Source of the DNA: a virus
IMG/VR virus record: IMGVR_UViG_3300008952_000030
Span: 1-64,000 of that record
Reading direction: 5' to 3' (one strand)
Length of the DNA: 64,000 bases
Part shown: positions 30,380 through 37,305 of the stretch, one piece after another
Position numbering within the stretch: position 1 is the first letter of the stretch
Layout: each line of letters opens with the position of its first letter
Translations under genes and position numbers: made by a program
The notes under the pieces: generated by a model
Told to the model about the DNA's origin: nothing
The model's input: only the letters and a program-made list of their open reading frames with translations
The model's database searches: none

Positions 30380-30724
30380 TTACCAGTCCAAATAATCACT
30401 GAAATCGTCGGGTGGTATGAGAATTTTCCCTAACTTTTTTCCTTCTTTTTCATCGTACGACTCAATTATGCAAATCGTTTCGATAACCTCATCATGAGGA
30501 CTTCCACCTCGATAGACGCGCATCTTCGTACCGTCTTCCAGCGTAACATAGGGATCGCGCTTTTTCATGTACTCAACAAATTCTTTAGCGGTAAAGGTTT
30601 TTGAAGTGCTTCCCCTGGTAGAGTACCGATTTGCTTTTTTTCTTACTAAATGGAACTTTCCATTTTTTGCTCTCACATGCTGACGCTCGTTTTCGGATAC
30701 CAAATATGATATAGATATTATCAT
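30380..30724 (-). CDS. Hypothetical protein
   Basis: 114 residues. Basic N-terminal third (RAKNGKFHLVRKKANRYSTR), then YVTLEDGTKMRVYRGG strands and an acidic end. ATGA-type overlap with the preceding gene. Confidence 0.5.
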   Translation of the reverse strand: MIISISYLVSENERQHVRAKNGKFHLVRKKANRYSTRGSTSKTFTAKEFVEYMKKRDPYVTLEDGTKMRVYRGGSPHDEVIETICIIESYDEKEGKKLGKILIPPDDFSDYLDW

Positions 30725-31383
30725 TTTTTGACGCCTCTCGCTCTCTTGATATCTGATTCATGCACGTAATATGACTTAGGAACTCCGACAGGCAATATTC
30801 TATATATCTTTGAGCCTTTAGCAGCACGATGGATTGGTTGTGCGTCACTCTCCAAGACTATTGCGTAATCAACCGAACTGCTCATATACCCACCGTTGTG
30901 AATGTTAGCCAGTACAGCATCAGAATTTACCTTATTGCCCTTCCTCACCTGAATGGCGGAACCTTCAGGATAAAGAGGTTCTGAAAAATGAGACTCTAAA
31001 ACCTTTTTCGCATACTTGTTTTCACAAATCTTCTTGTAAGTTTTTTCCGGCGGAATGTAATCTTTGGTTGTACAATAATCCGCCACGATAGAAGAGAAAT
31101 AACCTGTCGAAGAATAATACTGAACACAAACCTTAAACGCTTCCTGTAAATACTCGCTGCCCAAGTAAGAGACTTTCCACTCCTGTATCGAGTGCAATCG
31201 CTCTGGAGTGTTTTGCGCACACACCTCGCTTAAAACTCTTTCCTGGTTAGGAGTCAGAGAGTACTTCGATGTCTCAAGTTGGTTTAAGATGCTTTTCAGA
31301 AACCCTCGTTGCCAAGACGAAATGTTACACTCTGCCGTGTTCAACTCTAAGAGCGATTTAATTATCTCTTTTTGTTTTTTCAT
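30721..31383 (-). CDS. Hypothetical protein
   Basis: 220 residues from ATG 31383 (GGAGG upstream). Helical N-terminal half with Cys (TAECNISSWQRGFLKSI), then beta-rich C-terminal half (GSAIQVRKGNKVNSDAVLAN; GYMSSSVDYAIVLESD; YRILPVGVPKSYYV). Resembles phage proteins that test a valid length/validity of a bound ligand only in outline; I assign no function. Confidence 0.55.
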   Translation of the reverse strand: MKKQKEIIKSLLELNTAECNISSWQRGFLKSILNQLETSKYSLTPNQERVLSEVCAQNTPERLHSIQEWKVSYLGSEYLQEAFKVCVQYYSSTGYFSSIVADYCTTKDYIPPEKTYKKICENKYAKKVLESHFSEPLYPEGSAIQVRKGNKVNSDAVLANIHNGGYMSSSVDYAIVLESDAQPIHRAAKGSKIYRILPVGVPKSYYVHESDIKRARGVKK

Positions 31384-31414
31384 ACGAAAGTCTCTTCTTA
31401 TTGGAGGTGATATA

Positions 31415-31443
31415 ATTATCACATAAATCTTAAGTTAAGTCAA
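31415..31443 (-). promoter_or_regulatory. Sigma-70-type promoter
   Basis: TTGACT (31438-31443), 17-base spacer, GATAAT (31415-31420), before the gene at 30721-31383. Confidence 0.75.
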
Positions 31444-31456
31444 GAAAAAAATAAAT

Positions 31457-31678
31457 TTATCGTGATGATATCAATACTAAGTCTTCCTCTCTCTGCCAAT
31501 ATGTGCGTTGGCTTGAGCCGACGGACAGATCACTGAAGAACACCAGGCACCTATCCTGTGGCTCGCCTGGGTATGCTGCTTCTTTTTTTAACACTATTCC
31601 ACGATGATACGCTTCTGGTAAGCCATGGTACCTTCTAGCTACCATGTCGCCGACTTTGAATTTATAGCTATCCGTCAT
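31457..31678 (-). CDS. KVGDLV family protein (array end)
   Basis: 73 residues from ATG 31678, six bases after AGAGGG. MTDSYKFKVGDMVARRYHGL, RGIVLKKEA, RCLVFFSDL, ending LVLISSR. Distal end of the 31-35 kb array. Confidence 0.7.
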   Translation of the reverse strand: MTDSYKFKVGDMVARRYHGLPEAYHRGIVLKKEAAYPGEPQDRCLVFFSDLSVGSSQRTYWQREEDLVLISSR

Positions 31679-31811
31679 CCTCATCCCTCTGTCTTGCAAG
31701 CCAGTATTTCTCTTCTCTTAGCTTGCTAATCTTTTTGAGTCTTAAAGACTCAAAAATTTTGAGTCTTTTAATAATCTTTTGTTGTATTTTGGCTCTTTCC
31801 TGGTACTTCAT
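31668..31811 (-). CDS. 47-residue Lys/Arg-rich helical protein
   Basis: MKYQERAKIQQKIIKRLKIF then ESLRLKKISKLREEKYWLAR. ATG directly follows a truncated KVGDLV cassette (VRVGD then TAA). A 10-bp TTTTTGAGTC/GACTCAAAAA hairpin lies in its coding region (31732-31756). Not a KVGDLV protein, so the cassette junction here joins a foreign gene. Confidence 0.5.
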   Translation of the reverse strand: MKYQERAKIQQKIIKRLKIFESLRLKKISKLREEKYWLARQRDEDDG

Positions 31812-31815
31812 TTAG

Positions 31816-32007
31816 TCACCGACTCTCACTGATTAACTCCAAATCGCTTTTCTTAGTAGTAGTTCTTGCGTTGTTGTCCTTACTCCACATAACAACCTTT
31901 CTTTCATCTGTGCCAGGGATGCATCGAATAACAATGCCATACCAATCCTTCCAGCAACTTGAAATAATCCCGTCTGGAGTGTATCGCACCAAATCACCGA
32001 CTTTCAC
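31816..32007 (-). CDS. KVGDLV family protein (cassette)
   Basis: 63 residues, GTG start. KVGDLVRYTPDGIISSCWKD, YGIVIRCI, KVVMWSKD, ending LELISESR. The next cassette downstream is cut short after VRVGD. Confidence 0.7.
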   Translation of the reverse strand: MKVGDLVRYTPDGIISSCWKDWYGIVIRCIPGTDERKVVMWSKDNNARTTTKKSDLELISESR

Positions 32008-32182
32008 TGATAACCTCGTACTCTCTGATCCTATGGACCTCCACCTTCCTACCGGGGTATGCAACCCGGATGAACTCTTCAAAGCTGCCATAGTCAGGGA
32101 TACCAAGACACACAGCCACAGTTTCCTGATGGTGTGGATCGAGGCGACCCCAACGCTTCTGAACCAAATCACCGACTTTCAC
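31994..32182 (-). CDS. KVGDLV family protein (cassette)
   Basis: 62 residues, GTG start. KVGDLVQKRWGRLDPHHQET, VAVCLGIPDYG, FIRVAYPGRKVEVHR, ending YEVISESR. Confidence 0.7.
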   Translation of the reverse strand: MKVGDLVQKRWGRLDPHHQETVAVCLGIPDYGSFEEFIRVAYPGRKVEVHRIREYEVISESR

Positions 32183-32369
32183 TGATAACCTCTGCGCTCA
32201 TTTCTATCTGTCTACCTAATGCAATGTACCTACCATCTGTCATAACAAGCCAGTCATACTCATAAGAATCATCTCTTGGTAGTTTCTTAACTAAGGTGGC
32301 AACATAACTTTTCAAGTTAAAATGATTGTATGTGCCACGAGATAACCTTACCAAATCACCGACTTTCAC
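32169..32369 (-). CDS. KVGDLV family protein (cassette)
   Basis: 66 residues, GTG start at 32369, within the junction repeat; a longer in-frame extension upstream overlaps another gene and is rejected. KVGDLVRLSRGTYNHFNLKS, YVATLVKKL, WLVMTDGRY, ending AEVISESR. Confidence 0.7.
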   Translation of the reverse strand: MKVGDLVRLSRGTYNHFNLKSYVATLVKKLPRDDSYEYDWLVMTDGRYIALGRQIEMSAEVISESR

Positions 32370-32511
32370 TGATAACCTCCGTATCATCTCTATGAACTCG
32401 ATACTCTCCATCAGGAAAGAGAACATAAAACCCGAAAGGAATAACCTTAGTGATAATACCAAGTGTTAGCTGGGGTTGACTTACCTGTTTCACTAAATCA
32501 CCGACTTTCAT
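32356..32511 (-). CDS. KVGDLV family protein, shortest cassette
   Basis: 51 residues, ATG start. KVGDLVKQVSQPQLTLGIIT, KVIPFGFYVLFPDGEYRVH, ending TEVISESR. Its length shows the minimum fold: three or four strands. Confidence 0.7.
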   Translation of the reverse strand: MKVGDLVKQVSQPQLTLGIITKVIPFGFYVLFPDGEYRVHRDDTEVISESR

Positions 32512-32692
32512 TGAGAACCTCCAAAAACCTAATTCCGAACCTTGTATCTGTACCGTCTACTAGTACCTTCACCACTATAGAGGGGTGATGTGGATTTCTC
32601 GATGGCTCAACAAAACCAACCACCAGTCCACACTTCGATCCCCACCAAAAACAATCATCATCTGGCAGTTTTACTAAGTCGCCGACTTTCAC
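32498..32692 (-). CDS. KVGDLV family protein (cassette)
   Basis: 64 residues, GTG start. KVGDLVKLPDDDCFWWGSKC, GLVVGFVEPS, IVVKVLVDGTDTRFG, ending LEVLNESR. Confidence 0.7.
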   Translation of the reverse strand: MKVGDLVKLPDDDCFWWGSKCGLVVGFVEPSRNPHHPSIVVKVLVDGTDTRFGIRFLEVLNESR

Positions 32693-32858
32693 TTAACACC
32701 TCGCAGCGATTTTCGACATAACCTCGATCGAGATAGTCTAACACGCCATTGTTTGCTAGAACACGATAGGCGTTGACGTCGCCATATTCGTCCTTATACA
32801 CAATGATGCCAAAGGCATCGTTGAACTCCTTGTCCACAATCAAATCACCGACTTTCAT
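32658..32858 (-). CDS. KVGDLI family protein with lost cassette stop
   Basis: 66 residues, ATG start. KVGDLIVDKEFNDAFGIIVY, VNAYRVLANNG, then CEVLSESR. The usual TGA is CGA here, so translation continues RLSKTAR to the next stop, 35 bases into the downstream gene. Confidence 0.7.
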   Translation of the reverse strand: MKVGDLIVDKEFNDAFGIIVYKDEYGDVNAYRVLANNGVLDYLDRGYVENRCEVLSESRRLSKTAR

Positions 32859-33057
32859 CTTTGCACTCCTCCCAGCAATTTTCTATCACGTAATAATGGC
32901 AATTTTTGCCGCATCCATTTGGATTTTTATTACAAAACATTTCGCTCTCCTGCTCGCAAGTCATAATTTTCTCATGACAAAGAGAGGCGCTTTCTTCCAC
33001 CGGGCAGCCGGCGAGAACGACACTGACAAGAACCAAAACAACAATCTTAAGCTTCAC
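32845..33057 (-). CDS. Cys-rich lipoprotein ending in the cassette junction
   Basis: 70 residues. Signal peptide with lipobox L-A-G-C19, then nine Cys in a mature domain (SLCHEKIMTCEQESEMFCNK; CGKNCHYYVIENCWEECKD), implying several disulphides. Final residues KDESR come from the KVGDLV junction repeat although the protein is unrelated to that family. Confidence 0.75.
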   Translation of the reverse strand: MKLKIVVLVLVSVVLAGCPVEESASLCHEKIMTCEQESEMFCNKNPNGCGKNCHYYVIENCWEECKDESR

Positions 33058-33217
33058 TTACAACCTCCATAACCTGTATCTGTATTGGCACCTCGACTCC
33101 GTACACGAACACCCAATCGTTTTCGAGTTCAACTCTTCTCACGATATAAATGCTATCCCCCAAATCGAAAAGCCGATTGACGGATTTAATGTACATAACC
33201 AAGTCGCCTGGTTTCAC
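33047..33217 (-). CDS. KPGDLV family protein
   Basis: 56 residues, GTG start overlapping the upstream TAG (TAGTG). KPGDLVMYIKSVNRLFDLGD, IYIVRRVELENDWVFVYGVE, ending EVVSEA. Its end supplies GAGG for the lipoprotein start. Confidence 0.6.
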   Translation of the reverse strand: MKPGDLVMYIKSVNRLFDLGDSIYIVRRVELENDWVFVYGVEVPIQIQVMEVVSEA

Positions 33218-33408
33218 TATCTCAGCTCCCCACTGAGTACGCTCTGGCGCGTTATATAAAGAGAGTTTATTAAAGCAGTCGTTCCATCGTGCCTCAGTAC
33301 AGTCACGAACCCGGCATACATGCTTTGCCTTTTAATCACCAACACAGGCTTGTAATCATGCATAAAAAGCATGCCCGTGCGAATTTCACTCTCCGACACA
33401 TAACGCAT
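33217..33408 (-). CDS. Diverged SH3-like small protein
   Basis: 63 residues. MRYVSESEIRTGMLFMHDYK, PVLVIKRQ, FVTVLRHDGTTALINS. Same strand pattern as KVGDLV proteins with R-T-G-M-L-F at the usual site. Confidence 0.55.
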   Translation of the reverse strand: MRYVSESEIRTGMLFMHDYKPVLVIKRQSMYAGFVTVLRHDGTTALINSLYITRQSVLSGELR

Positions 33409-33409
33409 G

Positions 33410-33634
33410 TCACTGAACCTCCAGCTTCCTAACCGTGTTGAGTCTTACCAACTTCTTAAACCCTACATACCTTGAGTCTGCGTCGTTCCTAGCGTGAACT
33501 ATGACAACAGGCACCATACCAACGAACTCCCCACCGTATCCGAACTCATCAAACGTCTCCACCGTGCGTGGTGAACCAGTAACGATAGCTCGAAATGCGC
33601 TACCGAGCGAAACGAAATCACCTTTTTTAATCAT
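33410..33634 (-). CDS. KKGDFV family protein
   Basis: 74 residues. MIKKGDFVSLGSAFRAIVTG, MVPVVIVHARND, FKKLVRLNTVRKLEVQ. Promoter at 33665 upstream. Confidence 0.65.
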   Translation of the reverse strand: MIKKGDFVSLGSAFRAIVTGSPRTVETFDEFGYGGEFVGMVPVVIVHARNDADSRYVGFKKLVRLNTVRKLEVQ

Positions 33635-33664
33635 TTTCTTTCCCGCAATTTTGATTTGTTCCTA

Positions 33665-33693
33665 AGTCTAACAAAGTTTTTTCGAGTTGTCAA
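33665..33693 (-). promoter_or_regulatory. Sigma-70-type promoter
   Basis: TTGACA (33688-33693), 17-base spacer, TAGACT (33665-33670), inside the array. Confidence 0.75.
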
Positions 33694-33956
33694 ATATTTT
33701 TGACTGGAGAAACAAGCTTTAACCATTTCGATCGAACCATTACTTGCTCCGAAGTACCTAGCAGAAGCACACAACAACTATATTCCTCGTTGTGTAGCAT
33801 GTCCTCTGATAAATGTCCGTGAGCCGGCATTTCCAAATAGTGCGTTTCTTGAATGTAGTGTATTTTGTCGACAACTATGCCCGTTGACTCATTGTGAGGA
33901 AGCATAGGCGAGTCGAAACGAACCAAATCACCTACTTGAAAATGTCTTCTTTGCAT
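33690..33956 (-). CDS. QVGDLV family protein
   Basis: 88 residues. MQRRHFQVGDLVRFDSPMLP, TGIVVDKIHY, CCVLLLGTSEQVMVRSKWLK. The longest member of this part of the array. Overlaps the previous gene by 29 bases. Confidence 0.65.
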   Translation of the reverse strand: MQRRHFQVGDLVRFDSPMLPHNESTGIVVDKIHYIQETHYLEMPAHGHLSEDMLHNEEYSCCVLLLGTSEQVMVRSKWLKLVSPVKNI

Positions 33957-34134
33957 GCTTGATATCAGATCTGACTAGTCTTGTTTTGTTTGCCTTATGT
34001 CCCGATTTACACCAAGTCACTCGGAAAAAAGCCGATGATTCATATACCAACCCTGTATCGTCTCTCTGTATATGAGAGAGCATCTTAAGCTTTTTGCCAG
34101 AAGCAGAGAGTGTCACCAAGTCGCCCACCTTCAT
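33928..34134 (-). CDS. KVGDLV family protein
   Basis: 68 residues. KVGDLVTLSASGKKLKMLSH, DTGLVYESSAFFRVTWCKSG, basic end KKTFSSR. The SSR ending is a relic of the junction. Confidence 0.65.
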   Translation of the reverse strand: MKVGDLVTLSASGKKLKMLSHIQRDDTGLVYESSAFFRVTWCKSGHKANKTRLVRSDIKHAKKTFSSR

Positions 34135-34319
34135 GTGTTAACTCTTTTCAAGTTTGACAATAAGACTGGTTCTGGGCTTGTTCCCCCGGTATAGAGTACC
34201 CTACACACGCAGTCAGATCCTTCAAAGATAGCCTGAGCATCAACGCTGATGAGGATACCGTGTTTTCTGTTGCGGTGGAGAACTAAATCTCCAGCCTTTA
34301 AACTAATTAATTTTAACAT
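34131..34319 (-). CDS. KAGDLV family protein
   Basis: 62 residues from ATG 34319 (GGAG eight bases upstream). MLKLISLKAGDLVLHRNRKH, GILISVDAQ, CRVLYTGGTSPEPVLL. Confidence 0.65.
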   Translation of the reverse strand: MLKLISLKAGDLVLHRNRKHGILISVDAQAIFEGSDCVCRVLYTGGTSPEPVLLSNLKRVNT

Positions 34320-34492
34320 TTTACTAATCTCCAAAATCTCTCATCTAAAACAAGTATCTGTCCCTTGTGTTCAAGCTTATAAGCTTTGCTACTCCTTCTA
34401 GTCAATACTCTTATTATTTCACCCTCGCCATAACAACAATCTGTATGACTATTAGTATCATATATTTTTACTTTATCGCCTTTTTTCAGCAT
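34313..34492 (-). CDS. KKGDKV family protein
   Basis: 59 residues. MLKKGDKVKIYDTNSHTDCC, GEGEIIRVLTRR, KAYKLEHKGQILVLDERFWR. Basic; KOW-like G-x-V/I after the first strand. Confidence 0.6.
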   Translation of the reverse strand: MLKKGDKVKIYDTNSHTDCCYGEGEIIRVLTRRSSKAYKLEHKGQILVLDERFWRLVKC

Positions 34493-34667
34493 GTATCAGC
34501 TCCGAATAAAATTCTAATGATTTTTTGCCAGTCGACGCCCACAAGACAGTGACATATGGCTGCTCAAAGCTGGTTCCCGACGACAAATGAACCTCGACAA
34601 TCAAACCAACCCTTGTTTTGTTGTGCCTGTATTGGACTAAGTCCCCTATTTCAAACTCATACAACAT
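34473..34667 (-). CDS. EIGDLV family protein
   Basis: 64 residues from ATG 34667; an ATG four codons earlier is possible. The longer frame reads through tRNA-Thr and is rejected. LYEFEIGDLVQYRHNKTRVG, LIVEVHLSSG, YVTVLWASTGK. Confidence 0.6.
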   Translation of the reverse strand: MLYEFEIGDLVQYRHNKTRVGLIVEVHLSSGTSFEQPYVTVLWASTGKKSLEFYSELIHAEKRR

Positions 34668-34681
34668 AGCGAACACCATTG

Positions 34682-34754
34682 AGCTGACGGAGAGACTCGA
34701 ACTCTCAACCTGCTGATTACAAATCAGCTGCTCTGCCAATTGAGCTACGTCAGC
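34682..34754 (-). tRNA. tRNA-Thr (UGU)
   Basis: 73 bases. Acceptor GCTGACG/CGTCAGC, D arm GCTC...GAGC, anticodon loop TTTGTAA with UGU, T arm GAGAG-TTCGAGT-CTCTC. CCA is not encoded. Three bases from tRNA-Arg. Confidence 0.95.
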
Positions 34755-34757
34755 ATG

Positions 34758-34834
<77 letters not shown>

Positions 34835-34843
34835 TTAACTGTA

Positions 34844-35065
34844 TCATACCATCCCTTGCACCATAGTTAAAGTATCTTTCATGAAAGTACACACTTGCCC
34901 TGTTTCATTAATGAGAACAAGTGCGCGGCTATCCTTTCTCCCGTATGCATTTTCAAGCCTCAAGAGGACACCCACCTTCCCTTCCCATCCATAGTACCCA
35001 TCCTCCAGCGGATAGTCTCTCCAGCTATTGGGAATGGGGGCCCTGACTAGATCACCAACCTGCAT
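34844..35065 (-). CDS. QVGDLV family protein
   Basis: 73 residues. MQVGDLVRAPIPNSWRDYPL, VGVLLRLENAYG, RALVLINETGQVCTF. Ends ten bases before tRNA-Arg, with which it shares a promoter at 35089. Confidence 0.65.
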   Translation of the reverse strand: MQVGDLVRAPIPNSWRDYPLEDGYYGWEGKVGVLLRLENAYGRKDSRALVLINETGQVCTFMKDTLTMVQGMV

Positions 35066-35088
35066 TGACTTGCTCCATCTTTTTTAAC

Positions 35089-35117
35089 ATTCTATATTAG
35101 TTTTTTTAAATTGTCAA
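35089..35117 (-). promoter_or_regulatory. Sigma-70-type promoter
   Basis: TTGACA (35112-35117), 17-base spacer, TAGAAT (35089-35094). Reads into a KVGDLV-type gene, both tRNAs and the array. Confidence 0.85.
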
Positions 35118-35119
35118 GA

Positions 35120-35203
35120 TTATTTTTGCGAACCACGTAATAATTCACTAACCAACATCAAGGCTACTAGTGTCAAAAGATAGGATGTAAGGAACTCTGT
35201 CAC
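35120..35203 (-). CDS. 27-residue membrane peptide
   Basis: GTG start in GTGA overlap with the preceding gene. MTEFLTSYLLTLVALMLVSE then LLRGSQK: one membrane span, basic end. Its stop lies beside the -35 box of the promoter below. Confidence 0.5.
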   Translation of the reverse strand: MTEFLTSYLLTLVALMLVSELLRGSQK

Positions 35204-35394
35204 GTCTTCTTCCTCAGTATGCGCCAGCGGCGGCATGGATACCACCGTCTATATCCACAATTATCTACTACGAGAATATCTTTAAGACTCATGTTGACAT
35301 CCACAATTATCCCGTACTGCAACAATTCTGGTTCCGCCATCGAAGAATCCAAAATATATGTAACCACTAGATCACCGACTTCATACTCTTCCAT
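35200..35394 (-). CDS. EVGDLV family protein
   Basis: 64 residues from ATG 35394, just after the HlyIII-type gene. MEEYEVGDLVVTYILDSSMA, YGIIVDVNM, ILVVDNCGYRRWYPCRRWR. Upstream end of the array. Confidence 0.65.
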   Translation of the reverse strand: MEEYEVGDLVVTYILDSSMAEPELLQYGIIVDVNMSLKDILVVDNCGYRRWYPCRRWRILRKKT

Positions 35395-35398
35395 ATAC

Positions 35399-35959
35399 CT
35401 ACATAGTGCCGAGAATATGCATAAGTGACGCAAACAGTACAAAAATATGCCACACAGTATGATAATACGGCACATAATCATGTATATAAAAATACAAGCC
35501 CACAAGATATACGGCACAACCAACGATGAACATCGAAGATAGGGGAGCAGATGAAAATAAAACAATTGATAAACACAATAGGCCGTTGGCTACAAAAGTT
35601 TTAACAGCTGCCCTCTCCAGAAGTTTAGTACCATAGTGAGACACAATGTACTGGCACCCTACTGCTCCTGCGAACAAGCAAAGCACACACCAATACAGCA
35701 GGTTGTGCGGAAACAAGTAGGCTATCGAGGTACACGCTATCGTTGCGTGAATTGACGCCATGTCGAGCATCCTATATAAACTCTTTCTTGAACCCCTCTC
35801 TGTGCCGTGGTACAACACCGAGCAGAAAAAAGTACAGCACAACATTGCAGAAATTATCTTCGTTGCTGGTGTGCCCGTGACAAAAAAAGAAAAACACATG
35901 CCCACCCCAAAGGCATGTGTTACTGCATTCCACGTCTCCTCTTGCCTGTGTCTTCTCAT
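35399..35959 (-). CDS. Haemolysin III/PAQR-like integral membrane protein
   Basis: 186 residues with seven likely membrane spans. Family marks: NAVTHAFGVG, FCSVLYHGTE (S..YH), RMLDMASIHATIACTS (D.......H) and HTVWHIFVLFASLMHI (H..WH..VL). PAQR/HlyIII proteins bind zinc through the conserved His/Asp and are proposed lipid hydrolases or pore formers. Length is slightly below the usual ~210. A host-membrane modifier or superinfection-exclusion factor is possible. Confidence 0.8.
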   Translation of the reverse strand: MRRHRQEETWNAVTHAFGVGMCFSFFVTGTPATKIISAMLCCTFFCSVLYHGTERGSRKSLYRMLDMASIHATIACTSIAYLFPHNLLYWCVLCLFAGAVGCQYIVSHYGTKLLERAAVKTFVANGLLCLSIVLFSSAPLSSMFIVGCAVYLVGLYFYIHDYVPYYHTVWHIFVLFASLMHILGTM

Positions 35960-35965
35960 TTCACT

Positions 35966-36049
35966 TTACGTTCTCCCACCAAAAAACCCGTATAAGACAG
36001 CCACAAAGCAAAAGAGTATCATGACATGTAGACAGTTCTCTAAGCTCAC
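35966..36049 (-). CDS. 27-residue membrane peptide
   Basis: GTG start in GTGA overlap with the methyltransferase stop. MSLENCLHVMILFCFVAVLY then GFFGGRT. One span. Same design as the peptides at 24032 and 35120. Confidence 0.5.
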   Translation of the reverse strand: MSLENCLHVMILFCFVAVLYGFFGGRT

Positions 36050-37305
36050 TTTTTCTTTAACTTTGCCAGTTCGTCCTGCCACTTAAGCATTGTTTCCACC
36101 ATGCTCTTCTTGTTCATCGAACTGATTTCCTTATGAGAAAGCTTGCCATCACTGGTGATGGTTTCTTGACTGCTCGTAACAATCTCTCTCTTGTATCCCT
36201 CTTGCTTAAGCTTTTCTGCAATCTTCATCCTATCCTTCGCCAGCTCAGCATATTTTTGAGAGATATCAATACCAATCCATTTTCTGTCGTTGAGGTGCGC
36301 CATCTTTGTAGTTGTGCCAGAACCCACAAAAGGATCGAGGACAACATCTCCCGGCTCAGTCCAAGTCAAAACGTGATCTTCTACCAGTTTTTCAGGATAA
36401 ATTGCTGGATGTTCAAACGCAATCTTATCCTTTGTTGAAAAGTTCTTTCCTGTGTTGTACTTCCAGATATTGTTTCGCGGGGAGAACTCTGGTACAGGCT
36501 TTTGCACCCGGCTCTTGAGCTTTCCGTCCTTGCCACGCATCGATGAAACACCGAGCCCCAACTTAGAATAGTTAACCTTCCGAAAGTCAAAACCCTCATC
36601 ATCAATAGTCAAGCCATTTTGCGCCTCTTTGTATCCCATCGACTTAAGCGCCTTCCTGATAAGCCCGAACAACTCTTGCTTTTCTGATTCAGTGTGACTC
36701 TCCTCAATTGAGTCAAAGTTGAACTTATCGTTAAAACTGCCCCAACCAGTCCACTTATTTGGCTTGTCACACACAAGCTTGTGAGTCTTTGGCTTGCCCT
36801 TCGAGAACACAAACATATACTCAAATATTTGCGAGTAGCGATTGCCGTCTCTGCGAGCAGGAAACGATGTACCATTCTTCTCGTAAATCATGGTATCGTG
36901 AATATTAAATCCGATATCTTTAAAGTACAAAGCCTGGCGGAAAGAACTTCCAGACTCGCTTCCTTTGTCAACCGCATCTCCAACAACCCACACAACAACC
37001 CCACCTGGCTTAGTTACTCTATAGAGTTCGTCTGCAATGTCCTCAAAAGGAAATGAATATCCATTATTTTCTGTGAGCTTTTCAGCTATCTTCTTTTTCT
37101 TAAATGCTGATAGTTCTCTCTTAAACTCTTTCTCGTCTGAGAAGTCGTCGACTGTCTTGTTGAACGAAGCAGTAAACTCGTCAGAATAAAACCTAATGTC
37201 ATCGTACGGAGGAGAAGTCACCGTCAAATCAACACTACTATCAGACATAAGTTTAAGCTTTTCAACTGAATTTCCACACAGAATTTTATTAAGCGGCAAT
37301 GACAT
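36046..37305 (-). CDS. DNA methyltransferase (beta-class, N4-cytosine or N6-adenine)
   Basis: 419 residues. T30-S-P-P-Y34 (catalytic motif IV) precedes DPFVGSGTT (motif I, SAM binding, ~residue 320), the order of beta-class methyltransferases. A large insert between them is the target-recognition region. The restriction-like gene upstream overlaps by 17 bases, giving a type II-style pair. Protects viral DNA while the partner cuts foreign DNA. Specificity cannot be read from sequence. Confidence 0.87.
   Translation of the reverse strand: MSLPLNKILCGNSVEKLKLMSDSSVDLTVTSPPYDDIRFYSDEFTASFNKTVDDFSDEKEFKRELSAFKKKKIAEKLTENNGYSFPFEDIADELYRVTKPGGVVVWVVGDAVDKGSESGSSFRQALYFKDIGFNIHDTMIYEKNGTSFPARRDGNRYSQIFEYMFVFSKGKPKTHKLVCDKPNKWTGWGSFNDKFNFDSIEESHTESEKQELFGLIRKALKSMGYKEAQNGLTIDDEGFDFRKVNYSKLGLGVSSMRGKDGKLKSRVQKPVPEFSPRNNIWKYNTGKNFSTKDKIAFEHPAIYPEKLVEDHVLTWTEPGDVVLDPFVGSGTTTKMAHLNDRKWIGIDISQKYAELAKDRMKIAEKLKQEGYKREIVTSSQETITSDGKLSHKEISSMNKKSMVETMLKWQDELAKLKKK

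Larger units (their letters stand above)
31812..32870 (-). repeat. Direct-repeat cassette array (KVGDLV/SESR junctions)
   Basis: Seven copies of a ~30-base direct repeat, near 31812, 31988, 32163, 32351, 32493, 32673 and 32841, spaced 142-188 bases. Minus-strand core AGTGAAAGTCGGTGATTT. Each copy encodes the upstream gene's last codons (V-I-S-E-S-R-stop), the GAGG ribosome-binding site, the start codon and the next gene's K-V-G-D-L-V. Two more copies lie at 24821 and 25002. The core is identical in five copies, while the gene bodies between are unrelated at the DNA level by eye. Confidence 0.85.

Noticed and set aside
31812-32870. Regularly spaced ~30-base repeats as a CRISPR array
   Set aside because: The repeats encode gene ends and starts, the spacers (142-188 bases) are open reading frames, and there is no cas gene.
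31812-32870. Integron or attC-type cassette array
   Set aside because: The repeats are not palindromic, no integrase is present, and repeats are coding. Homologous recombination is the simpler model.
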